NCBI GenBank assembly: GCA_948470475.1
Contig: OX419335.1
Span: forward strand, 23,775,661-23,839,660
Direction of reading: 5' to 3'
Source: Galaxea fascicularis
Taxonomy: Eukaryota > Cnidaria > Anthozoa > Scleractinia > Euphylliidae
Length of the DNA stretch: 64,000 nt
Within the stretch, counting starts at the first letter, position 1; every line of letters starts with the position of its first letter. Below, one piece after another: positions 48,480 through 59,300 of the stretch. Under the pieces are notes generated by a model. That model was not told where the DNA came from. It searched no databases and saw nothing but the letters and a program-made list of their open reading frames with translations. The translations under genes and the position numbers were made by a program.

Positions 48480-49250
48480 ATCAAATCTACGTCTATTTGC
48501 GGATGACTGTGTATTATACAGGGAGGTAATTACCCATCGGGACTGTCTAGTCCTCCAGCAAGATCTTCATCGTCTTTTCCTTTGGTCAAAGACTTAGCGG
48601 CTTACCTATAATGTAACCAAGTGCCATCACCTAGGGATAACTCGCAAGAGAATACCTGTCAATTTTAATTATACCTTGGATGGGCTGAAGCTCATCTCAA
48701 GAGTCTCCTCTGCGACTTACCTGGTGATACCTATTTCTGACAATCTCAGGTCCTGGAACAAACATTGTGAGAAGGCGAATTCAATCGTTGGTCTTATCTG
48801 GAATCTTATCTGGTTGTACTCCGGAGATCAAGAACACAGCATATCTTACACTTGTACGCCCTAAACTGGAGTATGCAAGTAGTGTATGAAACCCTCACAC
48901 GCAGTAACATCGACAAGATAGAGATGGTCCAACGTCGTGAAGCCAGATTTGTTCACAACAATTATTCGCGTTTCAGCCATGTTTCTCCAATGATCAAAAC
49001 CCTGGGATGGGAATCATTGGAATACCGTAGACTGATCAACCAAGTGCTTATGTTCTATAAGATCTACAAAGGACTTGCTGGTATTTCCTTACCACCTGAA
49101 GTATCTTGTAATATGAGAGTTTCAAGTCTTCCAAATTGTGCCCCATTTTACCAACTCGCCACACTGAATGATACTTATAAATGTTCTTTTTACCCTAGAG
49201 CTATAAGAACTTGGAACAATTTAACTTTTTTTTTTAATTCCTGATTCACT
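48480..49250 (+). mobile_element. LINE fragment with the reverse-transcriptase FADD motif
   Basis: The translation begins SNLRLFADDCVLYREV, containing the catalytic Asp pair of reverse transcriptase. LSNYLVIP-like and SWNKHCEKANSIVGLI segments follow in a different frame. Then come MVQRREARFVHNNYS, TLGWESLEYRRLINQVLMFY and SFYPRAIRTWNNL. Stops and frame changes near 48597, 48700 and 48865 show it is inactive. The 3' end runs into T/A-rich sequence to about 49455. Confidence 0.7.
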
Positions 49251-49458
49251 TGATGGATTTAAGGCCATAATTTCAAGCATGTAGGATATTACTATATTGT
49301 TTATTTTTATTGTTATTATTATTTTAATTGGTTCATTTTATAGGTTAATTTCATTGCGTGTTCATGTGTACATATATTTTTATAGTTATTTATTTATTTC
49401 TGTTTTAAAACTCCTACTATAGTTCTGCTGTTTTAGGAGTATACTTATTAAAGATTAA

Positions 49459-49642
49459 AGGAACCCCGTTAAAACGATCATCAAGTGTCATGAAAATCTG
49501 GCCGCATTAGCCAGGCGGCCACATTACCGGGGTTATTTTTATAGAAAAAGTAAGGGCGTTTCGCTGGGACAAAACTGAAAAAATGGCCGTAACAACGGAG
49601 AGGACCGCATTAACGAGGTGACCGTAAGACGGGGTTCCACTG
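49459..49642. mobile_element. pogo-like MITE
   Basis: The right end, inverted, reads CAGTGGAACCCCGTCTTACG, and the left end reads GGAACCCCGTTAAAACGATC, lacking only the first bases. Paired GGCCGCATTA/TAACGAGG words lie inside. It sits directly against the A-rich tail of the LINE fragment. Confidence 0.5.
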
Positions 49643-50146
49643 TACTGCAAACAAGCGTGTTTCGGTTCACGATGGTTGATATGGGAGAAACCTCGCAGTA
49701 CTCGGGTGGCCATTTTCCTTATCTCCAGATTTACGTTGCAAAAAGCCGTTGCTACGGATGTTTGCGGAATTGTTGACAAAAAGGTCACATCAAGCCAATT
49801 TGCAACAACTTACTGTAAGCAAGCCAATAAAGAAATAAGCTCAAAGCGAAAGGATTTTATAGTTACGTTGGAGAGTGCGAGAAAAGAAGGAATTACTCCT
49901 TGGGATGTTTCGTCAAATAAAGTAAAACAAGATGTGGGATTTACGGAAGTACGCCCTCTGTACTTGTTTGTAGAATACTCCGTTCTCAGCGCCAACAATA
50001 ATTGGTGAATCCACAAAATTTGTCCTTCCCCTACGTTCAGTGCTAAGTTCCAGTCCACCTAATCAATAGTCCAGTTTGATAATTCCTTCGGGACAGGCCT
50101 AGAGGGGGGCCGCTGGCTTACCGGCCCGTTCCCCCGCGCAGTCCCT

Positions 50147-50916
50147 CCCGGCATAGTAAATCGAACGTTCGAAAATCGAACTCAATCGAACTCAATCGAA
50201 CTCAATCCATGGATTGAGTTCGATTGAGTTCGGCAATCGAACGAAATCGAACACCACACTTTCAGTGAGTTCGATTTCCGAACAAATCGAATTCAATCGA
50301 ACAAATCGAACTCAATCGAACTCAATACGTCAGATTGTGTTCGATTGAGTTCGGAAACCGAACTCAATCGAACACAATTAAATGGATTTCGTTTGATTGG
50401 CTCTGGTGAACCCATACAAAGCAAGCCCAAAGCAAGCCCGACGTCAAAGCAAGTTTTTCTTGCGCTTTTTTTTTACTATTTACTCAATAACACAAACCCG
50501 GCCCATTTATAAACTGTCCACGGCCGTTAAGAGAACAGAACAGAACAGAACAAAACAAAACTAAAAAACGTCAAAGCGGCATTCCTGGTAGCCTTTGACT
50601 ACACATTTGTAGTTTACGATCCACAACTCATCTGAAGCCATTTCTGCGGAATTTCTTCGTTTACGAAAAACACGTGCGCTCACCCACTCAGGGCTGAAGT
50701 AACTCGAGCTTCTAAGATCTGGTAATGGATTTTCAACGTCTGTTTTACATAAATCACGAGTTCGAAAATCGAACGTTCGATTGGGTTCGATTGATTTTCT
50801 TTTCGGTGAGTTCGATTTCGTTCGATTGCCGAACTCAATCGAACTCAATCCACCGATTGAGTTCGATTGAGTTCGATTGAAATTTAGTTCGATTGGGTTC
50901 GATTTACCATGCCGGG
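50147..50916. mobile_element. 770-bp element with CCCGGCAT inverted ends and TTGAGTTCGA repeats
   Basis: The left end CCCGGCATAGTAAATCGAAC is mirrored by GTTCGATTTACCATGCCGGG. Both flanks carry AGTCCCT (50140-50146 and 50917-50923), a target duplication. Next to each end are long arrays of ATTGAGTTCGATTGAGTTCG-type units in both orientations, forming nested hairpins. The centre (about 50400-50755) is not repetitive. On the minus strand it has a short frame from 50641 to 50561 (MASDELWIVNYKCVVKGYQE and on) that ends in a stop; it is unrecognised. Confidence 0.72.
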
Positions 50917-51864
50917 AGTCCCTGAAGACAAATGTCCACTGTTTCATAACAGGGTTACCAGGTACCGTAGTCAGTAAGGCCAGCAAATAAACTTAAATTC
51001 CTCGGTTCTAGTCAACAAGAATAGCCTTTCCTCGATTTTGGATAGACGATCGTAACGCACTAAAAGTACTCTTTCCTATCCCGCGCACTTCCATGCGACC
51101 TAACAGGCTTCTCTGACCCCAGTTTAGAAGTATTGTCATATTTTCTAGTTCTCCTTTGTCATTCGGAAAGAAAACCTCTGAACAGAAGTGCATCCTCTGC
51201 CATCAGGAAAGAAAACATTTGGGCAGAAATGCATTACGAAATGGAATAAAAAGAAGTAAAATTACCTGAGTTCACAAGTGTACAAAAGCTCGCCGAGTGG
51301 GTGTGGCCTGTGTTACAGTCATTCCTCGGTATTATTTGGCGCAAAATTCGAATGACGTCAAATCTTGACGTCAGACCCCACATAGACCGTTCCATTTCAG
51401 TTTTGACTTGCCATTCACTGTTGTATTTTTGGCAGTTCGTCGCGCAAGGTACACTGTTTCCCTTTGTGTCACGCTAAATCACTTCTGATTTCGTGAAATC
51501 GTTTCACATTACAAGGGATCATTCGTTCTGTGATTGAACAATTTAACATTACGTGAAGCTATTTGCTTTTTCCATGGATCAGTTGCCTTCGTACTCAATC
51601 AATTTGTCTCTGCGTTAAATCATTTGACAGTACACTAAGCCAATTGCCTGTGAGTTAAATCGTTAGTCGATTTACTTCCACCACTCCACATTTTATTACA
51701 CCCATGTTGAAATCACTCGTTATTCATGAAATCTGATTTTTGCTTTAAGTCACATACTTTTTTTAAAGACATCAAAATGCAAAACTGGTTTTCCTGAAGT
51801 GAACATTAAATAAATATTAATATTGGCAAAAAACTGTGTGATTTCAAAGTGGGTGTAATAAAGT

Positions 51865-52005
51865 GGTAATTGAACTTCGTGTCGTGCAATTTTGGTCTAA
51901 AATCATACTTGTGATTTCAAATCGAACTCGCGCTGTGCATTCGTTCGATTTTGAAATCACGCGTATGATTTCAGACCAAATTGCACTCCACTCATTTCAA
52001 TTACC
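51865..52005. mobile_element. 141-bp foldback MITE (GGTAATTGAA ends)
   Basis: The left arm GGTAATTGAACTTCGTGTCG then TGCAATTTTGGTCTAAAATC is an imperfect inverted copy of the right arm, which ends GCACTCCACTCATTTCAATT then ACC. The inner part ATCATACTTGTGATTTCAAA pairs with TTTGAAATCACGCGTATGAT. Confidence 0.68.
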
Positions 52006-53204
52006 ATTATTAATTAAACCATTCTGGGACAGACTTCATCGTTTGTCGTCAGACCTGATCATTAGACATATCGTAGACAGATGGATTCTCAGTTCAACAA
52101 ACCGATTCTTATTTGTCTGAAGCGTTTTGACATCGGCGAGAAAACCATTTCTAAACTGTCTAAGTCATTCATTGTTTGAGTAAACCATTTTACACACGAA
52201 CACCTAACTATTTGTATTGAGACAGTATCATTTTAAATAATTTATTCCACTTCGTAAACCATAACTAAACCATTTGTGTTTGGTCTGTGCCGTTTGATAT
52301 TCTTGTATTTTTGGCGGTGACGGCCGCCCATACACCGCAAATGCACAGTAACTGATGAGTTTCGAATACTTTAACCATTTAAACCCAAAGATGAGAATTG
52401 AAATTCTCATTTGTTGCCGCTACATTTTTCTAATAGAAATAGTGGGGAGAATATCAAAACAATTCATTTTGTGTGATCCTGTCCTTAATTCTCACGACCA
52501 CTTTGTTTTATAAGTAGTTCAATTACGAGGAGAAATTTGATACTGGTTACGCTTACGGATAAAGGGTTAAAGAGAGGATTTTGCATGCTTACCATTTCAC
52601 GGCTGAAAGAAAGAGGCAGCCCGTTTCAATTTGTTTGAGCGACAAACAAATTTTCGGAAAGCTTTTATTCCATTCTTGTAAAACTACGAAACACACAATT
52701 CAAATCAACGAACAAAGATTGAAAGGAGTCACCTTATCCTCGGTAAGATTAATTATGAAAAAAGAATTCCAAATCTATGCTTATTCAAAGTAATCACTAA
52801 TTATGGGCAGCTGCATTGTGAAGAAATTTTCCCATCCAAAGTGGAGCATCGTAATTAAGTGAGCGCTCAAATTGCGGGGTACAGGTGAATTTCAGCTGAA
52901 CAAAAGAATTTTATACCTAGTTGAATTGATCATTATTTGTAGGTTATTAACAGACCTTTTTTGGTTGGTTTTACCGCACAAGCAAATTTATTTTGGCCAT
53001 TCGTTTTAACACGTTTAGAAATTTTAATTTTAGGTCACAACAGTACAATTTCATGGCGTCAGTTCCGAACTGATGTAATCGGCAAATGGGTCCCACGCAT
53101 ATATGACTCTTGGAGGGGCATAATTATCAAATGAAAACATTTGCCTTTCGGAAAACAAGGAAAGAAAAACAACTTAAAGTCAACGACGGCAAATAGTAAA
53201 AGCA

Positions 53205-54134
53205 ATGGGCGACGAAAGGGTAGCTTTCGTAATCAACGCAGCAACGAACATCCCTCTGGCATTGCTGGCTGTAGCTGGAAATACGCTTATTCTCGCATCC
53301 TTCGCAAGTAATCGGTCTCTGATATCGCCATCATATGTCTTCATAATCAGTCTGTCCATCACCGATCTCTCTGTCGGTCTGTTGGTCCAACCACTCTACA
53401 TCGCCTGGAGATTTACCGTGTTTTACAACGAAAGCTCAACCAGAGGAACATTTCTTTCAGTGGTCATAGTGCTTTCGGCAGTTTCATGTTTCTTTTCGTT
53501 GTTGACAGTCACTTGTATCAGCGCAGACAGATTTCTCGCGTTGCACCTTCATCTGCGTTACAACGAAATCATCACGGTCCGCCGAGTGTCCCGTTTTCTT
53601 GTTGTACTGTTCTTAATTTCAATCCTAATTTGTTCTGTAACCATATGGTTCCCTTCGCACGATGAAATAGCGGGAGGATGCACGGCTTTGGCCTGTTTCA
53701 TCGTCAATGCAGTGATGTACTGGAAGATGTACCGTGTAGCTAGACAGCACCAGCGAAAAATATTCGTTCAGCATCAACAGCGGCAGCAGCCGAGCGGCAG
53801 CAACACCACTGCGGAGCAACATCAAAGGCAGGAGCTTCGAATCCCCAACACAAGACTACTTGACATTTTTCGGCTACGAAAGTCCTCGCTCAGCATGTTT
53901 TACGTATATCTGATTTGCCTTCTGTGTTATTTGCCTTACATATCATTGGCGGTTGTATATCCTGTGATTAAGGGAAAACCTTCCCTCTCGATTGCCTTTG
54001 AGATTTCCTGGACTTTTGTGTACCTTAATTCCTCTTTAAATCCGTTAATGTACTCATGGCGACTTAAAGAAATTCGATCAGCGGTAAAAAAGATTTTACT
54101 TAGACGGTCTGAAATCTCAACTGAACGAACATAA
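53205..54134 (+). CDS. class A (rhodopsin-like) G-protein-coupled receptor, intronless
   Basis: A single open frame of 309 residues starts at ATG 53205. Seven hydrophobic segments lie at about 8-34, 43-66, 81-106, 129-149, 153-174, 229-254 and 262-285. Family landmarks are present: Asn26 in AGNT (helix 1), Asp54 in SITDLSVG (helix 2), DRF at 108-110 in place of DRY, CYLP at 241-244 in place of CWxP, and NPLMY at 279-283. The third cytosolic loop is Gln-rich (QHQQRQQ). The usual cysteine at the top of helix 3 is not seen, and the second extracellular loop is very short. It resembles the large anthozoan family often annotated as adenosine- or melanocortin-receptor-like. The ligand is unknown. 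A poly(A) signal lies 32 nt downstream of the stop. Confidence 0.88.
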   Translation: MGDERVAFVINAATNIPLALLAVAGNTLILASFASNRSLISPSYVFIISLSITDLSVGLLVQPLYIAWRFTVFYNESSTRGTFLSVVIVLSAVSCFFSLLTVTCISADRFLALHLHLRYNEIITVRRVSRFLVVLFLISILICSVTIWFPSHDEIAGGCTALACFIVNAVMYWKMYRVARQHQRKIFVQHQQRQQPSGSNTTAEQHQRQELRIPNTRLLDIFRLRKSSLSMFYVYLICLLCYLPYISLAVVYPVIKGKPSLSIAFEISWTFVYLNSSLNPLMYSWRLKEIRSAVKKILLRRSEISTERT

Positions 54135-54165
54135 AAAAAAAGCAGACGTATACACAGTGGCTCGA

Positions 54166-54171
54166 AATAAA
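54166..54171 (+). terminator. candidate poly(A) signal of the GPCR
   Basis: AATAAA begins 32 nt after the GPCR stop codon, consistent with a short 3' UTR. Confidence 0.55.
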
Positions 54172-54847
54172 TGTTAATCCTGCCAAAAATCGATCTGATC
54201 TCGTAAAATGTATCGTGAGATATATACATTTTCTCCAGATGTTGCTCTCCGTAAATCTCTTTATTGCAATGCAAGTTGGACAAAATCATTTTAAAAAGCA
54301 TCGTGGCATTCATTTCCTGTCTTCTAGTGATCGATGACTTAACGCTGGTACATGAAAGGACGGACAAAATGCTGGTCAGAATTTGCCCAGATTCCTCTTC
54401 TCTGATAGTGCAGTGAAAGTAGTTTCTTTAGCAGCAGATGGCCAAAATAGACGCGGATTACAATTTCCATTACTTCTCCGCCGCACTTGGGAAAAGTAAC
54501 TTCATGATGTTGCTCTCGCAATTACTACGACAGTGTAAAAACAGTAAGTCTGACAATAAGCTAAGCATTTACCGTTTTTATTCGAAAGAGGACCGCGGCG
54601 TTTATTAAATTTTTCGACTCGCCGATGCGACCCCTGTTCGAGGGTGCAGTCTTCCTAAGTAATAATTAGAGGTCGTTACGTCAAACAGCAAAAGGCAAAA
54701 ATGAAACTTTTGCCGTCTGTCTTCAACTGTCTGTACAGCAGAGCGGTGGAAATATTTTTATTTGCGGTGAATAGCAGGAGACATTTGTCTGTTTTTGTGT
54801 GATTTATTTAAGGATTACAAGAAAAGAATAAAAAACCAGAGGTAATC

Positions 54848-54882
54848 TTTGCCGTTTGCCGTTTGCCGTTTGCCGTTTGCCG
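54848..54882 (+). repeat. (TTTGCCG)5 microsatellite
   Basis: Five perfect head-to-tail copies of TTTGCCG are followed by a variant, TCAGCCG. Confidence 0.9.
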
Positions 54883-55129
54883 TCAGCCGTAAACGTCATG
54901 CTTAAACTCTCTATTGATTCCTTCCATTTACGAATTGAGAATTTGCCTTACAATACCTCAATGATACCGTGGCTGTACTGGTTTCCTCGAAACCAATCCC
55001 CTAGACTGACCCTCGGTGGTTTGGACGCCATCGGATTAGTTACTACTACTAATAATAATAATTTATCACTTATTAGGCGCAAATTAGCATGTGAATATGA
55101 TCAAATGCACCGTTAATACAATAACAAGC

Positions 55130-55367
55130 TTTTTGACTCTTAAAGTTAACAATTCTAGGTTATTTACAATTCTCAAATCAAACTAAATCAAATCAAATGT
55201 TAGTTTTTGGAGAGAGGGGAAAACCGAAGTACCCGGAGAAAAACCTCCCTCGGAGCAGAGTAGAGAACCAACAAACTTAGTCCACTTATGACGCAGAGTC
55301 CGATAATCGAACCCGGGATATCAAAATGGAAGGCGAGCGCTCTCACCACTGCGCCAACCCTGCTCCC
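55130..55367 (-). mobile_element. tRNA-derived SINE, family A (copy 3)
   Basis: On the minus strand the head GGTTGGCGCAGTGGTGAGAG and the B-box GGTTCGATTA lead into GTTTGTTGGTTCTCTACTCT and TTTTTCTCCGGGTACTTC. This is the best preserved tRNA-like head of the three family A copies; the A/T tail is degraded. Confidence 0.75.
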
Positions 55368-56308
55368 TTATTTGCTTTCATCCACGCAGGAGCTGACCAA
55401 GGACTTGAATATGACTACGTTTCTCTTACTTTCATTTTTGCATAAACAAAATCAAACGGATCTTTAAACTCAAGTCCTCCTTAGCCAGGCTGAAAATCAA
55501 AAATCACCAGCACTCATCATTGGGATATTCACAGCTTAATCGCCATCGGGATACGCCCAATAGTGTACTCAATACCATTGTCAGAGATATAAGAATCTCA
55601 GAGTCGATAAGAGTTTCTGATGTTGTAAATATTGATAGAAACGCAGCATCTGATATCAAGCAAATAAATCAAAATAAAATTGATTGTTATATTGTCAGAA
55701 ATATCTTAGCCATCTATCGTCCATGTAGCTTCTACATCCCCATAAAGTGACTACGAGAAAAGTGATTAAAATTAACCCTTGTTATTATTCGTCGGTGAAT
55801 ATATCGCTTGTTGATGGGGCCGAGGTTACAAAAGCAAACAAAGCGGTACAATTTTCAATTGTTGATGCATACACTGATTTTCCACCCAACGTTTTGTTGA
55901 AGCTTCAATTCTTCAAACTGAAGCGATCTCCGGCTTTGAGCTCGTGCAGACGGCAAAAGCCTGGTGAGATAGCGGCTCTTCCTAAGTGAATCACGCAATC
56001 ATAACTGTAAATTCAACACTGGTGATTTTTCTTTTTCGTCAGTCAGAAACATATTACTGAGATTCGAATGCTAAAAGGATACTTGATAATATTCTCGATA
56101 TTTTCCCAGCAAATGGACAGAGAAAAGCCTGGGGACGAGGTTGGTACTGTGGCGTGACATGCACGATTGCAGGGTCTTCTGGGATACAACTACGCGCCAA
56201 TTTCAACAACAAATTACTCCCCGAACTTTTTTACTCCTCAGTTTTTATCCCATTTTAACAAGATTAGTGCTTGATCTGCTTCCAGGATTTTAGTATTTTA
56301 TACAGTGT

Positions 56309-59300
56309 ATGGACGAGGAGCTATTTTCAGCAATCGAAGATGAAAATTATGGGTAAGTTTGCTGTTTTTTATAGCTACTTTCACATTCTGGCCGCCGTGC
56401 CGAAATAGTCAGCAACGTTTCACTACAACCATAAAACGATCCTTCTTTGTAAATTAAACTGATGCCTGGTTTCCATATGAATGCAAACGATGGCAGACGA
56501 TTGCGGATCGCAGATCGCAAACCATCACAGATTGTTGTTACGTTTCCATATCGTCGCAAACGATCGATCATAGGAGATGATCAAAATTACGGGCTGCAGA
56601 CAATCTGTGGCTTGCGTTGAGTTGATCAGTTTAGCCTAAATTCTCAATTAAAGGAATACCGCCGTGATACAGATGGTAGCATTTTGGTTCGCTAAAATAT
56701 ACATGTATGTTGTACGTAGGTCTGACATTACAGAAGCTTGCCTTCGCATCTTCCGCAGGCATCTTAATTTTAACCGCCGACCGGTTAGCTCAGTTGGTAG
56801 AGCACTGGACTACCGTACCAACACTCAGGGTCTTTAAAAAAATAAGTGAGGAGAAAGTGGTGGCTTTGTAATGACATCTACAAACGGTTTGACTTTCTAG
56901 TCTTCTCGGATAAGAACGATAAAATCGTAGGTCCCGTCTCACAACACTTGTTCTTAATAATCTGGGACGTTAAAGAATTCACACACTGTTCGCAAAGAGT
57001 AGGGGACGTGGTCTCCGGTGTGGTGATCTATCTCCTGCATGGGTCGGGTGGGATGGGATGGGTGAGATCAAATATATGGACTGATAACGGCAGCCAGGAG
57101 CGCCATTGTTGTAACATTTATTACCGGTGTATTAAGCCGGACTAGAAGACGAAGTGCAATGTGCAACAACTCTTAAATCCATGAAAACGAGGCTAACACG
57201 TCACGACTTACAATATCTCAATGTTAACCAATGTTAACCAATATTGTCACAATTGTAAGCTGACGTTCGATCTCACCACACATGGAAGAATTGTAAAGTG
57301 ACACGTTTGTTGTCACTATGCTGATACCTTTACCTTTAATTTCTTCCCAATTCTTGCCCTAATGCAGGAGTCAATGTAAACCCCCACCCTGGGACAAGGT
57401 GGGGATTTGTTACAGACCTAATTTCAAATATTAACAAATTCCCCTCACCCTGGGGAAGCTGTTCAACTACCAAAGTCCTCAAATGCTCCACCATGTGGGG
57501 CCTCCCTTGCCTGAAATGTACTGGATTAGAGAGCAGGTGGAGACCAAAACTGAAAGTATACATCTTAAGTTGTAGATGCGTACATATTCGTTCTGTGCAA
57601 ATTCCTAGATTTAAATAACAAAAGCACTCACCTCTCAAGGATCCTTCAAGGAAAAGCACGAGTCGATGTTTGGGATGAACAACCACTGACCTCGCAACAG
57701 CCAGCCCACGACAAATCCCCACCCAAACCCCTAACCTGGGGGCAGTGAAATACAAATATTACCCAATCCCCCACCACCTTGGGGGTACAATTTCCCTCAA
57801 ATCCCCTTCTTTTCCCCACTAATCCCCACCTTGTCCCGGGGTGGGGGTTTACATTGACTCCTGCATAAAACTGTTTTAGTAGCAAAGTCACCAGTAGTAT
57901 TGGGCAATTAACTACCTGTCAGATCAGGGTGATTATTGCTCCAAACAGACACTCAAGCATTGTTTCTAAGCAACATCGCTCCCAAGGCAATACTGCATGT
58001 TATGGAGTATGTTTTATTGCAGATCTCCATATTGCACGATACGCAATTGATCACAGACAATCGCTGAATGTTTTTTTATCTGATTGTCTACAATCATATG
58101 GAAATCATGCTTGAGGTAATCTGTGGTAAGCTTGTGATCGTTTGGGCATGACATGCAAATTCAGCAGACACTTTGTTAATTTGTTGTTAAACTTACTGGG
58201 CAAGATTTCCATTATTTAATTACATTAATTATACGTGCATTTTGTGACTCAAACTCTACTTGATTTTCAAACAGGTCAGTATGACAGTGATGCATATATA
58301 ATTAATGTAGGGGGTTGTGAAGGAAATGTTTCCACTTCGTGTTATAAAAACTTCCTTTGCATAAGACTAGTAGAAAATTTGGTGAGATACCATTTGTTTG
58401 GTCATTAAGATCACTGTTTTGTCTACATTTCCACTGTATAGGTTATTTTGTAGTCTTTCACCATCATAACATTTGTACAATCTTTCATTTTTAATGTTGT
58501 AACAGCATTATTCAAATTAGATTGATCCTTTCTATTCAATAATATTGCAAGTTGCATTTGCAAGTTGCAGATTTCCATTGACTAATTACAGTCTTTACCG
58601 TGCATAAAATGTTTTACATTTTTGTCAAGCCAGGGACTAAATTTACACTCAATGAAAACTTCCTTTTTTTATTTTTCAGGCTTGCTAAACAGTTGCTCCT
58701 TAAGGGAGCAAAAGCAGACAAACTTGTGCGAGATGGTATCAGTGCACTGCATTTGATAGCTGGCAAAGACAGTCAAGAGAATTTCAAAGTTTTGGAGTAT
58801 TGTACTCAAAATACTCGCAGCAACACTAATATTAAGTCCTCAGAGGGGCTAACACCCGTACACGTTGCTGCTCTATGGGGTAGAGTACAAAATCTAAAAC
58901 TTTTGACAAGTCGTGGTGGCAACATACATGAATTAGATGACGAAGGCAACAATGTACTTGACTTTGCTTCTTTGTCTAGTGAGAATGATGCCACTGATTG
59001 TATTAAGTTTCTACTTGAATTTGAGAACTCTAAAACTCATGCTGAGCCACAGAAAGAAGGTCAGGAACCATATTACGACAGCGAATTCACCGAGTCATTT
59101 TATACAGCTATTGGAGAAGCAAATGATAGCATTCTTGACCACTCAGCTGTGACATTCCCAAAGCTACATCCATGGAATGTCAAAATCAGTTCCACAGACT
59201 ATGATGCTACTCTCATTGATGGCTTGAGTAACCTGAGTGTTGCCAGTGACAGGTATATATGCAGCCTGTTGATACACAATGTGTTTCTAGAAAATGTCCC

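Larger units (their letters stand above)
47191..53204. other. transposon-rich gene-free region
   Basis: No intact host gene is supported between C9orf85 and the GPCR. The region carries two LINE pieces (48261-49250), a pogo-like MITE (49459-49642), the TTGAGTTCGA element (50147-50916) and a foldback (51865-52005). A segment rich in GAGAC/AAATCATTTG-type words lies at about 51480-52290. An ATTTTTGGC word occurs at both sides of that segment (51426 and 52308), hinting that it is one larger repeat with the foldback nested inside. Confidence 0.5.
54135..56308. other. intergenic region between the GPCR and the ANKLE1-like gene
   Basis: This contains the GPCR poly(A) signal, a TTTGCCG microsatellite and one SINE. 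Open frames at 55520-55989 give no recognisable protein. The last 200 bp before 56309 should hold the ANKLE1-like promoter; no defined motif is visible. Confidence 0.45.

Noticed and set aside
50140..50910. CRISPR-like array of short repeats
   Set aside because: The decamers are contiguous, palindromic and in both orientations, without unique spacers, and lie in a eukaryotic transposon.
55520..55989. Two adjacent plus-strand open frames of 76 and 80 codons
   Set aside because: No recognisable domain, no convincing splice signals and no codon-use support.
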